Positions 24,323 through 33,224 are shown, counted from the first letter of the stretch. The stretch: 64,000 nucleotides of DNA from Pseudomonas muyukensis (GCF_019139535.1 NZ_CP077073.1:3190501-3254500); one strand, 5' to 3'. The notes: generated by a model from the letters alone, not told the origin. Program-made: numbers and translations.

Positions 24323-25351
24323 TCAGTCGTTGCTTTCTTTGTTGTCGACGCGGTAGCTGAAGCTGAAGCCAAAGCCCTGGAACAGCACCACGTCGGCCAG
24401 TTGCCGGGACAGCTCGGCGGCGCTGGCCAGGGTGGTCTTGGGCACGTAGAGCATGTCTTCGGGCTGCAGGTAGGCCAGTTGCTGGCTACCGCCGGAGAGC
24501 GCCTTGTCGACGTCGTAGTGCTTGGCGTGCACGGTGTTGCCTTCGCGGCGCATGATCACCACCGAGCCGAGCTTGGCCTTGAGGGTCGGGCCGCGGGCCA
24601 GGGTCAGCGCCTCGAGCACCGAGATCGGCCGGCGGATCTGGAAGGCGCCAGGTTGGCCGACTTCGCCGAGCACGTAGATCTCGTTGGCGGCGGTAGACTT
24701 GAGCAGCACGTCCACGCTCATGCGCCCCGGCAGGCTGGCGTAGCGTTCGTTGAGGTAGTCGCGCAGCTGGTTGACGGTCATGCCTTGCAGCGGCACCGAG
24801 CCGATTTCCGGGAAGGTGGCGCGGCCGTCGTTGCCCACGGTGATGTCGCGGCTCATGCCGGTACCGGGGTGGGTCAGGGCGTTCTTCAGGTTGATCTCGT
24901 CGGTCATGGGGCTGAGTACGCGCACGGTGACCTGGTCGCGGTTGGGCTTGAACACCCGCTTGTCCTGGTAAGCCTGGCGGATCGCGCCTTCGGCCTCGGC
25001 GGTGGTCATGCCCTCGACGCGTACCGCGGCGTTGGTGCTGGGCAGGGTGATGCTGCCGTCGGGCTGCACCAGCTGGTTGCCGTTCAGGCCGCTGGCGGCC
25101 ATGAAGTTCAGGTCCAGGGTGTCGCCGGACTGGATGCGGTACACCCCGGCCGAGCGGTTGCTGACATGGAAGATCACCTCCAGCACGTCCTGCGGGCGCA
25201 GTACCTGCTCGCGGCGGGCAACTTCGGTGGCCTGGCTTTCGGCCGGCGCCGCGGTGAGGATCTGCACCGGCATCTCGCGGTCATCCTGGCTGGCGCAGCC
25301 GGCCAGGGCCAGCAGGCACAGGGCAATCGATGGGTATCTCATGGCGTTCAT
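24323..25351 (-). CDS. Wza/GumB-like polysaccharide export lipoprotein
   Basis: A 342-residue outer-membrane export protein. The signal peptide ends LLALAGC (lipid-modified C19). A Poly_export domain follows (LRPQDVLEVIFHV, YRIQSGDTLDLNF), then SLBB-type repeats (EIYVLGEVGQPGAFQIRRPISVLEAL). The C-terminal amphipathic helix region probably forms the outer-membrane ring as in Wza. It lies 13-14 bases from the genes on either side. An internal ATG three codons in is an equally possible start. Confidence 0.9.
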   Translation of the reverse strand: MNAMRYPSIALCLLALAGCASQDDREMPVQILTAAPAESQATEVARREQVLRPQDVLEVIFHVSNRSAGVYRIQSGDTLDLNFMAASGLNGNQLVQPDGSITLPSTNAAVRVEGMTTAEAEGAIRQAYQDKRVFKPNRDQVTVRVLSPMTDEINLKNALTHPGTGMSRDITVGNDGRATFPEIGSVPLQGMTVNQLRDYLNERYASLPGRMSVDVLLKSTAANEIYVLGEVGQPGAFQIRRPISVLEALTLARGPTLKAKLGSVVIMRREGNTVHAKHYDVDKALSGGSQQLAYLQPEDMLYVPKTTLASAAELSRQLADVVLFQGFGFSFSYRVDNKESND

Positions 25352-25364
25352 CCTGTGCGGCCTC

Positions 25365-26012
25365 TCAAAGATTTTCGTACAGCCACTTGGGCATGTAGTA
25401 CTTGCGCTTGTTGAACACGCTGCCGATCAGCCGCGCGCCGGCCTGGGTCAGGCGCTGGGCGGCGGCCTGGGCCACTTCCCAGCGGGTCTCCTCGGCGCTG
25501 ACCACCAGGATCACGCCGTCGACCAGGGTGCCGATCACCAGGCTGTCGGCGCTGGCATAGATGGCCTCGCCGTCGATCACCACGAAGCGGTACTGGGCGC
25601 TCAGCTGGCGCAGCAGCACCCGAACCAGCTCGGGGTCGAGGCGGTCGCGACCGCGCTTCCAGGTGCCGGCCGGGAGCAGGTCGAACGGCTGGTCGGACAG
25701 GCGCACGATGCAGTCCTGGGCCAGCGGCGGGGTGTCCTGGTCGAACAACAGGTCGCTGTAGCCGCGCAGCTTGGCCAGGCCCAGCTGCTGGCTGAGGCCG
25801 CCGGGGCTGAGGCTGGCGTCGATCAGCAGCACGTTGCCGGCGCTCATCAGGGCCAGCTGGCCGGCGAAGGCCAGGGCGCTGGTGCTGGTGCCACTGCCGG
25901 TGTTGGCCGCGGTCAGCAGCAGGGTGCGCTGGTCGAGGTCGAGCACGGTGGCGGTCAGGTTGGTCTCGCTTGGGGTAGCGATTGTCAGGCTTCTTGAGGA
26001 TGAACCGTCCAT
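25365..26012 (-). CDS. CpsD/CapB-like kinase ATPase with altered Walker A
   Basis: A 215-residue cytoplasmic P-loop protein of the bacterial tyrosine kinase group, the partner expected for a GumC-like protein without its own kinase domain. The P-loop reads AANTGSGTSTSA (residues 35-46), so the lysine of the GxGK[ST] motif is replaced by threonine (T42). Walker A' is present as VLLIDASLSPGG, and RFVVIDGEAIYAS is in the Walker B position. The C-terminus KRKYYMPKWLYENL has three tyrosines that could act as the phospho-cluster. Whether it binds ATP is doubtful; it may be a structural regulator of the co-polymerase. Confidence 0.85.
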   Translation of the reverse strand: MDGSSSRSLTIATPSETNLTATVLDLDQRTLLLTAANTGSGTSTSALAFAGQLALMSAGNVLLIDASLSPGGLSQQLGLAKLRGYSDLLFDQDTPPLAQDCIVRLSDQPFDLLPAGTWKRGRDRLDPELVRVLLRQLSAQYRFVVIDGEAIYASADSLVIGTLVDGVILVVSAEETRWEVAQAAAQRLTQAGARLIGSVFNKRKYYMPKWLYENL

Positions 26013-26013
26013 C

Positions 26014-26760
26014 TCAGCTTGCTCCGTGGCCAGTGAAGACTTTGAACGGGGTCTTGAGCAGGATCTTCAGGTCCAGCATCAGGCTCTGTTCGTTGATGTA
26101 GCTCAGGTCGAGCTCTACACGTTGGTCGAAGTCGATGTCGCTGCGCCCGGAGATCTGCCACAGGCCGGTCATGCCGGGGTAGATCGACAGCCGCGCCAGG
26201 TGGTTGTCCTGGTAGCGGTAGGCGTTGAACGAGGTGGGGCGCGGGCCGACCAGGCGCATGTCGCCGCTGACCACGTTGAGCAGGTTGGGCAACTCGTCGA
26301 GGCTGCTGCGGCGTAGCCAGCTGCCCACCGAGGTGATGCGCGGGTCCTTGTCGATCTTGAAGTCGATGGCGTCGGCGCCGTGCTTGTTGAGGTGGCGCAC
26401 CGAGTCTTTCAGCGCCTCGGCGTTGGCCACCATGGTGCGGAACTTGTACATGCCGAACAGCCGGCCCCGGTAGCCGGTGCGCTTCTGCACGAAGAACACC
26501 GGGCCTGGGCTGGAGCGCTTGATCAGCACCGCCAGCACCAGGAACAGCGGCGACAGCATCAGCAGCAACACCAGCGCGGCCAGGCATGACAGCACGCGGT
26601 TGGTCCGCGACAAGGTCCAGGGCCGCCCACCGGCGCGGCCGCTGATCCAGCCGCGGCCCTGCATGTGGATGGCCGCGTCGATGCGCTGACGGTGCGCCGG
26701 GTCCATGCGTTTGTCCTGGTACAGCGCCTGTAGTTGCGCGCTTTTCGGTTGTCCTGTCAT
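26014..26760 (-). CDS. Priming undecaprenyl-phosphate sugar phosphotransferase (WbaP/PglC-like)
   Basis: A 248-residue polyprenyl-phosphate sugar-1-phosphate transferase that starts repeat-unit assembly on the lipid carrier. It has one hydrophobic re-entrant segment (RVLSCLAALVLLLMLSPLFLVLAVLI), then the catalytic block SPGPVFFVQKRTGYRGRLFGMYKFRTM, SSLDELPNLLNVVSGDMRLVGPRP and YPGMTGLWQISGRSD, all typical. It is the short form without the extra N-terminal helices of WcaJ. It is overlapped by the epimerase gene (26757-26760). Confidence 0.92.
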   Translation of the reverse strand: MTGQPKSAQLQALYQDKRMDPAHRQRIDAAIHMQGRGWISGRAGGRPWTLSRTNRVLSCLAALVLLLMLSPLFLVLAVLIKRSSPGPVFFVQKRTGYRGRLFGMYKFRTMVANAEALKDSVRHLNKHGADAIDFKIDKDPRITSVGSWLRRSSLDELPNLLNVVSGDMRLVGPRPTSFNAYRYQDNHLARLSIYPGMTGLWQISGRSDIDFDQRVELDLSYINEQSLMLDLKILLKTPFKVFTGHGAS

Positions 26761-27821
26761 ATCGCCCTCCGTTGATCCGACTGCTCGCCGGCGGGCGCCG
26801 CTTCGCTGGCGGCAGGCGAGTAGTAGTGCTTGAACCAGGCGACGAAGCGCCCGAGCCCTTCATCGAGGCCTATCTGTGGGGTGAAGCCGGTGACCCGGGC
26901 CAGGGCGCTGGCATCGGCGCAGGTGGCCAGCACATCGCCTGGCTGCAGCGGCAGCAATTCGATCACGGCCTTGCGGCGCAGGTGCTTTTCCAGCAGGGCC
27001 AGGTAGTCGAGCAGTTCCACCGGGCGCTGCCCGCCGATGTTGTACAGGCGCCAGGGCGCGTGGCTGCTGGCCGGGTCGGGGGTGAGCGGGTCCCACTGCG
27101 GGTCGCCGACCGGGGGCCGGGGGATCAGCCGCACCAGGCTCTCGACGATGTCGTCGATGTAGGTGAAGTCACGCTGGTGGCGGCCATGGTTGAACAGCTG
27201 GATCGGCCGCCCTTCGCTGATCGCGCTGGCGAACTGCATCGGCGACATGTCTGGGCGCCCCCAGGGGCCGTACACGGTGAAAAAGCGCAGGCCGCTGCAA
27301 GGGATGCGGTACAGGTGGCTGTAGCTGTGGGCCATGGCCTCGTTGGCTTTCTTGGTGGCGGCGTACAGCGACAGTGGGTGATCCACTGCGTCTTGCACGC
27401 GGTATGGGCTGCGCTGGTTGGCGCCGTATACCGAGCTGGACGAGGCGTACAGCAGGTGCTGAACCGGGTAATGGCGGCAGCCTTCGAGAATGTTGAGAAA
27501 GCCCGCCAGGTTGCTCTGCAGGTAGGCCTGGGGATTGTCCAGCGAGTAGCGCACCCCGGCCTGGGCGGCCAGGTGCACCACCACCTCGGGGCGCTCGCTG
27601 GCGAACAGCCTGGCCATGCCATCGCGCTCGCCCAGGTCCAGGCTGTGCAGCGGGAAGTCGCCGGCGCTCTGGCGTACCCAGTGCACGCGGGCGTGCTTGA
27701 GCGACGGCGCGTAATAGTCGTTGAAGTTGTCCAGCCCCACCACCTGGTGGCCGTCGAGCAGCAGCCGGCGGCAGGTGTGGGCACCGATGAACCCGGCCGC
27801 GCCGGTGACCAGCACCTTCAT
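26757..27821 (-). CDS. NAD-dependent sugar-nucleotide epimerase (UDP-glucuronate 4-epimerase-like)
   Basis: A 354-residue extended short-chain dehydrogenase. VLVTGAAGFIGAH is the NAD site, LYASSSSVYG the conserved serine region, and LYAATKKANE the catalytic YxxxK. DNFNDYYAPSLKHAR and the motif QRDFTYIDDIVESL are characteristic of UDP-glucuronate and UDP-galacturonate 4-epimerases. It is encoded immediately after UDP-glucose dehydrogenase (ATGA overlap), so conversion of UDP-GlcA to UDP-GalA is the most economical reading. Confidence 0.88.
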   Translation of the reverse strand: MKVLVTGAAGFIGAHTCRRLLLDGHQVVGLDNFNDYYAPSLKHARVHWVRQSAGDFPLHSLDLGERDGMARLFASERPEVVVHLAAQAGVRYSLDNPQAYLQSNLAGFLNILEGCRHYPVQHLLYASSSSVYGANQRSPYRVQDAVDHPLSLYAATKKANEAMAHSYSHLYRIPCSGLRFFTVYGPWGRPDMSPMQFASAISEGRPIQLFNHGRHQRDFTYIDDIVESLVRLIPRPPVGDPQWDPLTPDPASSHAPWRLYNIGGQRPVELLDYLALLEKHLRRKAVIELLPLQPGDVLATCADASALARVTGFTPQIGLDEGLGRFVAWFKHYYSPAASEAAPAGEQSDQRRAI

Positions 27822-29167
27822 GGCGCGTCCGCCTGCGGGCTGACCTGGCGCAGGCCGATGCCGCTGTAGTGCAGGCCGTGGGCGGCCACTTGCTCGGGGT
27901 TGTACAGGTTGCGGCCATCGACGATCACCCGCGCGCGCAGCTTGCTGGCCAACAGGGCGAAGTCGACCACGCGGAAGTTCTTCCACTCGGTGCAGATCAC
28001 CAGGGCATCGGCGTCCTGCAGGGTGTCGTCGCGGGTGGCGCACAGTTGCAGGTCGTCGCGGTAGCCGTACAGCCGCCGGCATTCATCCATCGCCTCGGGG
28101 TCGTAGGCGCGCACCGTGGCGCCTTCGGCCCACAGCGCTTCCATCAGGTAGCGGCTGGGTGCTTCGCGCATGTCGTCGGTGTTGGGCTTGAAGGCCAGTC
28201 CCCACAGGGCGATGGACTTGCCGGCCAGGCCTGCCAGGCGTTGCTTGAGCTTGGCGAACAGGATGCGCCGCTGCTGGTCGTTGACCTCGTTGACGCTTTG
28301 CAGCAGGCGCAGCGGCATGCCGCTATGGGCGGCGGTGTGCAGCAGGGCCTTGATGTCCTTGGGGAAGCACGAGCCGCCGAAGCCGCAACCGGGGTAGATG
28401 AAGTGGTAGCCGATGCGCGGGTCGGAGCCGATACCGCGGCGCACGGCCTCGATATCGGCGCCCAGGTGTTCGCTGAGGTTGGCCAGTTCGTTCATGAAGC
28501 TGATGCGCGTGGCGAGCATGGCGTTGGCGGCGTACTTGGTCAGTTCGGCGCTGCGGTTGTCCATGAACATCAGTTTTTCGTGGTTGCGGCAGAACGGTGC
28601 GTACAGCTCGGCCAACTGGTCATGGGCCACCTCGTCGAGGGTGCCGACGATGATCCGGTCGGGGCGCATGCAGTCGGCCAGGGCGCTGCCTTCCTTGAGG
28701 AATTCTGGGTTGGACACCACGCGCACCTGCAACTGGCTCTTGCCCAGGCGCTGCAGCTCGTCGCGGGCCAGGGCCATGACCTGGTCGGCGGTGCCCACCG
28801 GCACCGTGGACTTGATGATCAAGGTGCGGTCGGCCTCCATCAGCGCGGCGATCTGCCGGGTGACGTTGAGCACGTGGCTGAGGTCGGCCGAGCCGTCTTC
28901 GTCGGGCGGGGTGCCGACGGCGATGAAGATCAGCTCGGCATGGCTGACGGCGTCGCTGGCCTGGGTGCTGAACAGCAGGCGGCCTTCCTTGATGTTGTCC
29001 TCGAGCAGATCCGACAGGCCGGGCTCGCTGATCGGCGGCACGCCCTGGCGCAACTGGTTGATCTTGTGGGCATCGACATCCACGCACAGCACGCGATGGC
29101 CGACGTCCGCCAGGGCGGCAGCCTGTACCAGTCCTACATAACCTGTGCCAAAAACGCTCACGTCCAT
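27818..29167 (-). CDS. ugd: UDP-glucose 6-dehydrogenase
   Basis: A 449-residue enzyme oxidising UDP-glucose to UDP-glucuronate with two NAD+. GTGYVGLVQAAALA is the NAD-binding loop, KSTVPVGTAD and NPEFLKEGSAL are conserved, and PGCGFGGSCFPKD contains the catalytic cysteine. ALWGLAFKPNTDDMREAPS begins the UDP-binding C-terminal domain. It is the first gene of the 16-gene exopolysaccharide operon and feeds it with uronic acid. Confidence 0.95.
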   Translation of the reverse strand: MDVSVFGTGYVGLVQAAALADVGHRVLCVDVDAHKINQLRQGVPPISEPGLSDLLEDNIKEGRLLFSTQASDAVSHAELIFIAVGTPPDEDGSADLSHVLNVTRQIAALMEADRTLIIKSTVPVGTADQVMALARDELQRLGKSQLQVRVVSNPEFLKEGSALADCMRPDRIIVGTLDEVAHDQLAELYAPFCRNHEKLMFMDNRSAELTKYAANAMLATRISFMNELANLSEHLGADIEAVRRGIGSDPRIGYHFIYPGCGFGGSCFPKDIKALLHTAAHSGMPLRLLQSVNEVNDQQRRILFAKLKQRLAGLAGKSIALWGLAFKPNTDDMREAPSRYLMEALWAEGATVRAYDPEAMDECRRLYGYRDDLQLCATRDDTLQDADALVICTEWKNFRVVDFALLASKLRARVIVDGRNLYNPEQVAAHGLHYSGIGLRQVSPQADAP

Positions 29168-29550
29168 GCGCTGTGCCTCGATGGATGAGTAAGGGAGATG
29201 AAACAGTGGTGTGAATTCGGTATAGCTCAGCGCCGGGGATTTGCGTCAAAGCAATGGCATGTTTCGTCGAATTTACAGACCCTAAGTAAACGGGCCATGT
29301 GCCACCAACCCTTTTCCAATCCGTGTGTTAGCGAACAAAGCTGCTGGCAATTGGCCGTTCCGTGTCCCGATGAACGGTTGGATGCAGCGTAATAAGCGGG
29401 CTGTAGACGATAGGGATAATCATCAGCGACTACTGTGAGGTGCCAGAATCTGGCGTCGGAATATCGTCGGAAAATTGACTTTTCTGTGTTGTGGTTTGTT
29501 TCACAGCTGCTACGGTTTGAAGAGCAATCCATGACGGGAGTGACCGGGAC
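29168..29550. promoter_or_regulatory. Divergent control region between the exopolysaccharide operon and the sulfatase-like gene
   Basis: This 383-base gap between divergent genes is clearly AT-richer than its flanks and should hold the promoters of both. I see TTGACT near 29475 facing the sulfatase-like gene without a clear -10 element. No perfect operator palindrome or gene was found. Confidence 0.45.
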
Positions 29551-31245
29551 ATGCGGAGCTGGATCAAGATTTCGCTGCTGCTCATCTACCTGATCAGCTT
29601 TCACGCCTACTACCGCGAACGCATAGAAGCGTTGGCTATTGGCCTGCCGCTGGTGTTGTACCTGGGGGTCTTCGCGGTGCTGGCGACGACCTTGCTGCTG
29701 GCGGCGTTCACCCGCCTGGCCTGGCTGCGCTGGCTGTTGGCGGCGACCCTGGCGGTGAGCGCGGTGTTCCTCGACGCTTATCACCAGATCACCGATGCCT
29801 ACCTGACCTATAGCGCGTTCGTGTCGATGGTCTATGCCGGCGCCTTCGTGCAGGAAGCCTTGCAGCAGTACCACTACGCCATAACCTTGGCGGCGGCTCG
29901 GGCGTTGCTGCTGCTGTTGGGCATCGGCCTGCGCCCCGCGCGCTGGCCACGCCTGCCGCGCGCGTTGCCACCGTTGGCCCCGGTGCTGGGCGTGCTGATG
30001 TTGATGGCGATCCTGTTCGTGCGCGCAGGCGAGGGCGCCCGGGGCCTGCCGGTGATGTACACGCCGCTGGCCTACCTGGGGCTGTTCGGCTACGAGAGCG
30101 TGCATGACCGGGTCGGCCCGCGCCAAGCGGTGACGCTGGCGCGCACCGGGCCGCCCATGGCCCGCGATATCGTGCTGCTGATCGACGAGAGCATCTCGGG
30201 CAACTACCTGGACCTGAACACCCCGGCCGGGGTCACCAGCCATCTGGCGCAAGCGCAACCGGGGGTGGCGATCGTCAACTTCGGCTATGCCGCCTCGATC
30301 GCCAATTGCAGCGCCGACACCAATGTCACCTTGCGCTATGGCGGTACCCGCGACGACTACCTGCGCATCAACACCACCCAGCCATCGATCTGGCAGTACG
30401 CCAAGCAGGCGGGGCTGGGCACGGTGTACATCGATGGCCAGCGCACCGGCGGCAACTTGCAGAACCTGATGAGCGAAACCGAAAAGCGCGATATCGACCA
30501 GTTCATCCAGTTCGATGACACGCCGGTGGTGCAGCGCGACATGGCGGTGCTGGAGCGTTTGCTGGCGTTGCTGGGTGATGGCAAGCCGCAGTTGATCGTG
30601 GTCAACAAGGTTGGCGCGCACTTTCCGGTACACGACAAATACCCCGACGATTTCCTGACGTTCAAGCCGGCCTTGCCCCGTGGGCGTTTCGTCGATATCG
30701 CCGACACCGGCACGCGCGAGGGTTTCGACGGCAGCCCGCAGGATTGGGTGCTCTATCGCAACGCCTACCAGAACACGTTGCTGTGGAATGTCGGCGAGTT
30801 CTTCCGCCGGTTGTTTGCCCAGGCGGATCTGAGCCATGCCGTGCTGCTCTATACCTCTGATCATGGTCAGGATCTGCACGAGCGCGGCAACCCGGGGCTG
30901 AACACCCACTGCGACAGCGACCCGGTGCCGGAGGAGGGCCTGGTGCCGTTGGTGGTGATCCAGGGCCAGGGGCTGAAGACCCTCGACTGGCAGGCGCACC
31001 TGGCGCAGAACCGCAATGCCTCGAGCCATTACAACCTGTTTCCCACCTTGCTCAAGTTGATGGGCTATGACGGCGCGGCGGTGAGTGCATTGTATGGCCG
31101 GGCCCTGGATATGCCGACGGACGATCCGTTTACCTTCAATGTGCGGTTCAATGCGCGGTTGGGGGCGAAGCCGGATTTTCGGCATATAGACCTGGGGCAG
31201 GTGGTTACACCAGGGGTCTATATGCCGGTTGGCAGAGCGGATTGA
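29551..31245 (+). CDS. Sulfatase-like membrane hydrolase/phosphoethanolamine-transferase-like protein
   Basis: A 564-residue protein with four to five N-terminal helices (residues 5-165) and a periplasmic alkaline-phosphatase-fold domain. DIVLLIDESISGNYLDLN is the first metal site with a candidate Ser nucleophile; NKVGAHFPVHDKYPDDF supplies the internal metal or substrate histidines; LLYTSDHGQDLHERG has the DHG metal site. This matches the EptA/OpgE-type sulfatase superfamily, which transfers phosphoethanolamine or similar groups to envelope glycans. It is divergent from ugd and could decorate the polysaccharide or lipid A; the substrate is not known. Confidence 0.82.
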   Translation: MRSWIKISLLLIYLISFHAYYRERIEALAIGLPLVLYLGVFAVLATTLLLAAFTRLAWLRWLLAATLAVSAVFLDAYHQITDAYLTYSAFVSMVYAGAFVQEALQQYHYAITLAAARALLLLLGIGLRPARWPRLPRALPPLAPVLGVLMLMAILFVRAGEGARGLPVMYTPLAYLGLFGYESVHDRVGPRQAVTLARTGPPMARDIVLLIDESISGNYLDLNTPAGVTSHLAQAQPGVAIVNFGYAASIANCSADTNVTLRYGGTRDDYLRINTTQPSIWQYAKQAGLGTVYIDGQRTGGNLQNLMSETEKRDIDQFIQFDDTPVVQRDMAVLERLLALLGDGKPQLIVVNKVGAHFPVHDKYPDDFLTFKPALPRGRFVDIADTGTREGFDGSPQDWVLYRNAYQNTLLWNVGEFFRRLFAQADLSHAVLLYTSDHGQDLHERGNPGLNTHCDSDPVPEEGLVPLVVIQGQGLKTLDWQAHLAQNRNASSHYNLFPTLLKLMGYDGAAVSALYGRALDMPTDDPFTFNVRFNARLGAKPDFRHIDLGQVVTPGVYMPVGRAD

Positions 31246-31265
31246 TTAAATAGACCGCTTCTAGG

Positions 31266-31517
31266 CTCTGCTGTTGCTCTGCTGTTGCTCTGCTGTTGCT
31301 CTGCTGTTGCTCTGCTGTTGCTCTGCTGTTGCTCTGCTGTTGATGTTGATTTTGCTTCTAAGCGCGCGATAGTTCAGGCGCCGCTGTTGCTCTGCTGTTG
31401 CTCTGCTGTTGCTCTGCTGTTGCTCTGCTGTTGCTCTGCTGTTGCTCTGCTGTTGCTCTGCTGTTGCTCTGCTGTTGATGTTGATGTTGCTTCTAAGCGC
31501 GCGATAGTTCAGGCGCC
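31266..31517. repeat. Two 11-bp tandem arrays (CTCTGCTGTTG) with duplicated 40-bp spacers
   Basis: Seven exact copies of CTCTGCTGTTG occupy 31266-31342 and eight more 31390-31477. Each array is followed by a 40-base segment beginning ATGTTGAT and ending GTTCAGGCGCC (31343-31382 and 31478-31517), identical but for one base. The whole array-plus-spacer block has therefore been duplicated. Apparent Leu/Cys-rich reading frames here follow only from the repeat. Confidence 0.93.
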
Positions 31518-32170
31518 GCCAATTGCGACTTCAGGAGGCCGAGTGGAGTTCTTGCGTAGTGGGGCGACGGCCATGGATGGCCGTCGAGCGCTGCGCCCCA
31601 GGATGGGGCGTACAGCGCGGTACCCACGGGAGCAAGAACGGAGCGAGGGGACCCCGGAGCGCAGCGTAGGGGCCGGATGAATGGAGCCAGCGGTTTTTGC
31701 CTACTTTTGCCCGCGTGCAAAAGTAGGTCGCCGTAAAGGCGAAAAGGTGACTGTGCGTCGACATAGCTAATGAATGCGCCTATAGCTTTCAAAACCCACG
31801 CTCTGAAAGTCAAAGTCAAAGTCAAAGTCAAAGTCAAAGTCAAAGTCAAAGTCAAAGTCAAAGTCGATCGGCGTGGGTATTCACAGAGGTAAGCGCATTC
31901 ATTGGCTATATTGACGCTTAGTCACCTTTTCGCCCTTACGGCGAGTCACTTTTTGTCAAACGCGACAAAAAGTAACCAAAAAACGCTGCGCTCCATTCAT
32001 CCGGCCCTACGCTACGCTCCGGGTTCCCTCACTCCGGCCTTGCTCCCGGGAGGGCCGCGCTGTAGGGCCCATCCTGGGCCCCAGCGCTTGACGGGCATCC
32101 ATGCCCGTCACCTCCCTACGCAAGGCCTGCGTTCGGCCTCCTGAAGTCGCGAAGTTACGCGCGGCGCCTG
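31511..32170. repeat. Large imperfect inverted repeat (arms of about 290-300 bp)
   Basis: Left arm 31511-31801 and right arm 31871-32170 are recognisable reverse complements over almost their whole length. Landmarks paired in mirror order are GGCGCC, GACTTCAGGAGGCCG, CATGGATG, CCAGGATGGG, GGCCGGATGAATGGAGC, GGCGAAAAGGTGACT, AATGAATGCGC and ACCCACGC. The 69-base centre holds the AAAGTC array. I recall similar long palindromic intergenic elements from other Pseudomonas genomes. Confidence 0.85.
31806..31865. repeat. Hexamer tandem repeat AAAGTC x10
   Basis: Ten exact copies of AAAGTC lie at the apex of the large inverted repeat 31511-32170. Confidence 0.95.
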
Positions 32171-32225
32171 CACTGGCGCAGCTGTCGCTCGCTGGGGTTG
32201 ACGCTAGCCTCTTGATCGACAAAGT

Positions 32226-32281
<56 letters not shown>

Positions 32282-32288
32282 TCTGCCG

Positions 32289-33224
32289 TTAACTGCGTTC
32301 CCACATCGACCTGAATCCTTGCGCTTCTTCAACCAGCCAGTCATGCACCGCCCGTGCACCTGGCTGGTTCAGCCCTCCCGGCGGGTATAGCAGCACATAG
32401 CGCTTGTGGTTGGCGATCGGCACGCCGAACGGCACGATCAAGGCGCCACGCTCGAGCTCGTCGTTGAGCAGCGTGCGCCGGGCGATGGCCACGCCGATAC
32501 CGGCAATGGCCGCCTCGATGGTCAGATGGTTGCGGTTGAACGTATGCCCACGCCGCACGTCCAGCCCGGCGGCACCGATACCCTCGAGGTAGAACTCCCA
32601 TTCCGCGTACTCCGAACTGCCGCGCCAGGCCGTGATGTCGTGCAGCAGCGGATAGTGGGCCAGGTCGGCCGGGCCATGCAGCGGCGGCCGCCCACGCAGC
32701 AGCGCCGGGGAGCACACCGGGAAGATCTGCTCGTCCAGCAGCGGGGTGGAGAGCATGCCCGGGTAGCTGCCATCGTTGAGGTCGATGGCCAGGTCGAAGT
32801 CCTCCGGATGCAGGGCCTGGTTGCTGTCCTCGGCCACCAGGCGCAGTTCGATGTCCGGGTAGCGCTGCTGGAAGCGCGGCAGGCGCGGCGTCAACCATTT
32901 GGCCAGGAACGAGGGGATCGAGCGCAGGCGCAAGGTGCCACGGATCTCCCCGGCATCCAGGCGCAGCAGCTCGGCCTCGATGCTGCCGTAGGCCTCGGCC
33001 ACGGTCTGGGCCAGGCGCTGCCCCTCCGCCGACAGCTCGACCCCACGGGCACGGCGCAGGAACAGGCGAAAGCCCAGGCGCTCCTCGAGCTGGCGCATCT
33101 GCTGGCTGACCGCGCCGGGAGTGATGTGCAACTCCTCGGCACAGCGGGTGAACGACAAGTGCCGCGCGGCGCAGGAAAACACATGCAGCCAGACGAACAC
33201 CTGGCCATTGAGTGGCCCTTTCAT
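32289..33224 (-). CDS. LysR-family regulator, DsdC/GcvA-like, probable serine-catabolism regulator
   Basis: A 311-residue LysR protein. The N-terminal winged helix reads HLSFTRCAEELHITPGAVSQQMRQLEERLGFRLFLR. The effector domain follows (RGTLRLRSIPSFLAKWLTPRLPRF). The overall pattern resembles GcvA and DsdC, regulators of glycine and D-serine metabolism. It is divergent from the serine dehydratase and serine transporter genes with 146 bases between start codons, so it is the likely activator of that unit. Its 3' end abuts the AACGGC repeat. Confidence 0.87.
   Translation of the reverse strand: MKGPLNGQVFVWLHVFSCAARHLSFTRCAEELHITPGAVSQQMRQLEERLGFRLFLRRARGVELSAEGQRLAQTVAEAYGSIEAELLRLDAGEIRGTLRLRSIPSFLAKWLTPRLPRFQQRYPDIELRLVAEDSNQALHPEDFDLAIDLNDGSYPGMLSTPLLDEQIFPVCSPALLRGRPPLHGPADLAHYPLLHDITAWRGSSEYAEWEFYLEGIGAAGLDVRRGHTFNRNHLTIEAAIAGIGVAIARRTLLNDELERGALIVPFGVPIANHKRYVLLYPPGGLNQPGARAVHDWLVEEAQGFRSMWERS

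Noticed and set aside
29168..29550. Small RNA or tRNA in the AT-rich divergent region
   Set aside because: No cloverleaf, CCA end or terminator-bounded transcript could be recognised.
31266..31477. CRISPR array in the repeat region
   Set aside because: Repeat units are 11 bases without unique spacers, and no cas gene is present.
31285..31680. A Leu/Cys/Ser-rich open frame across the 11-bp arrays
   Set aside because: The frame is open only because the 11-base repeat happens to lack stops; there is no ribosome-binding site and the same text recurs in other phases.
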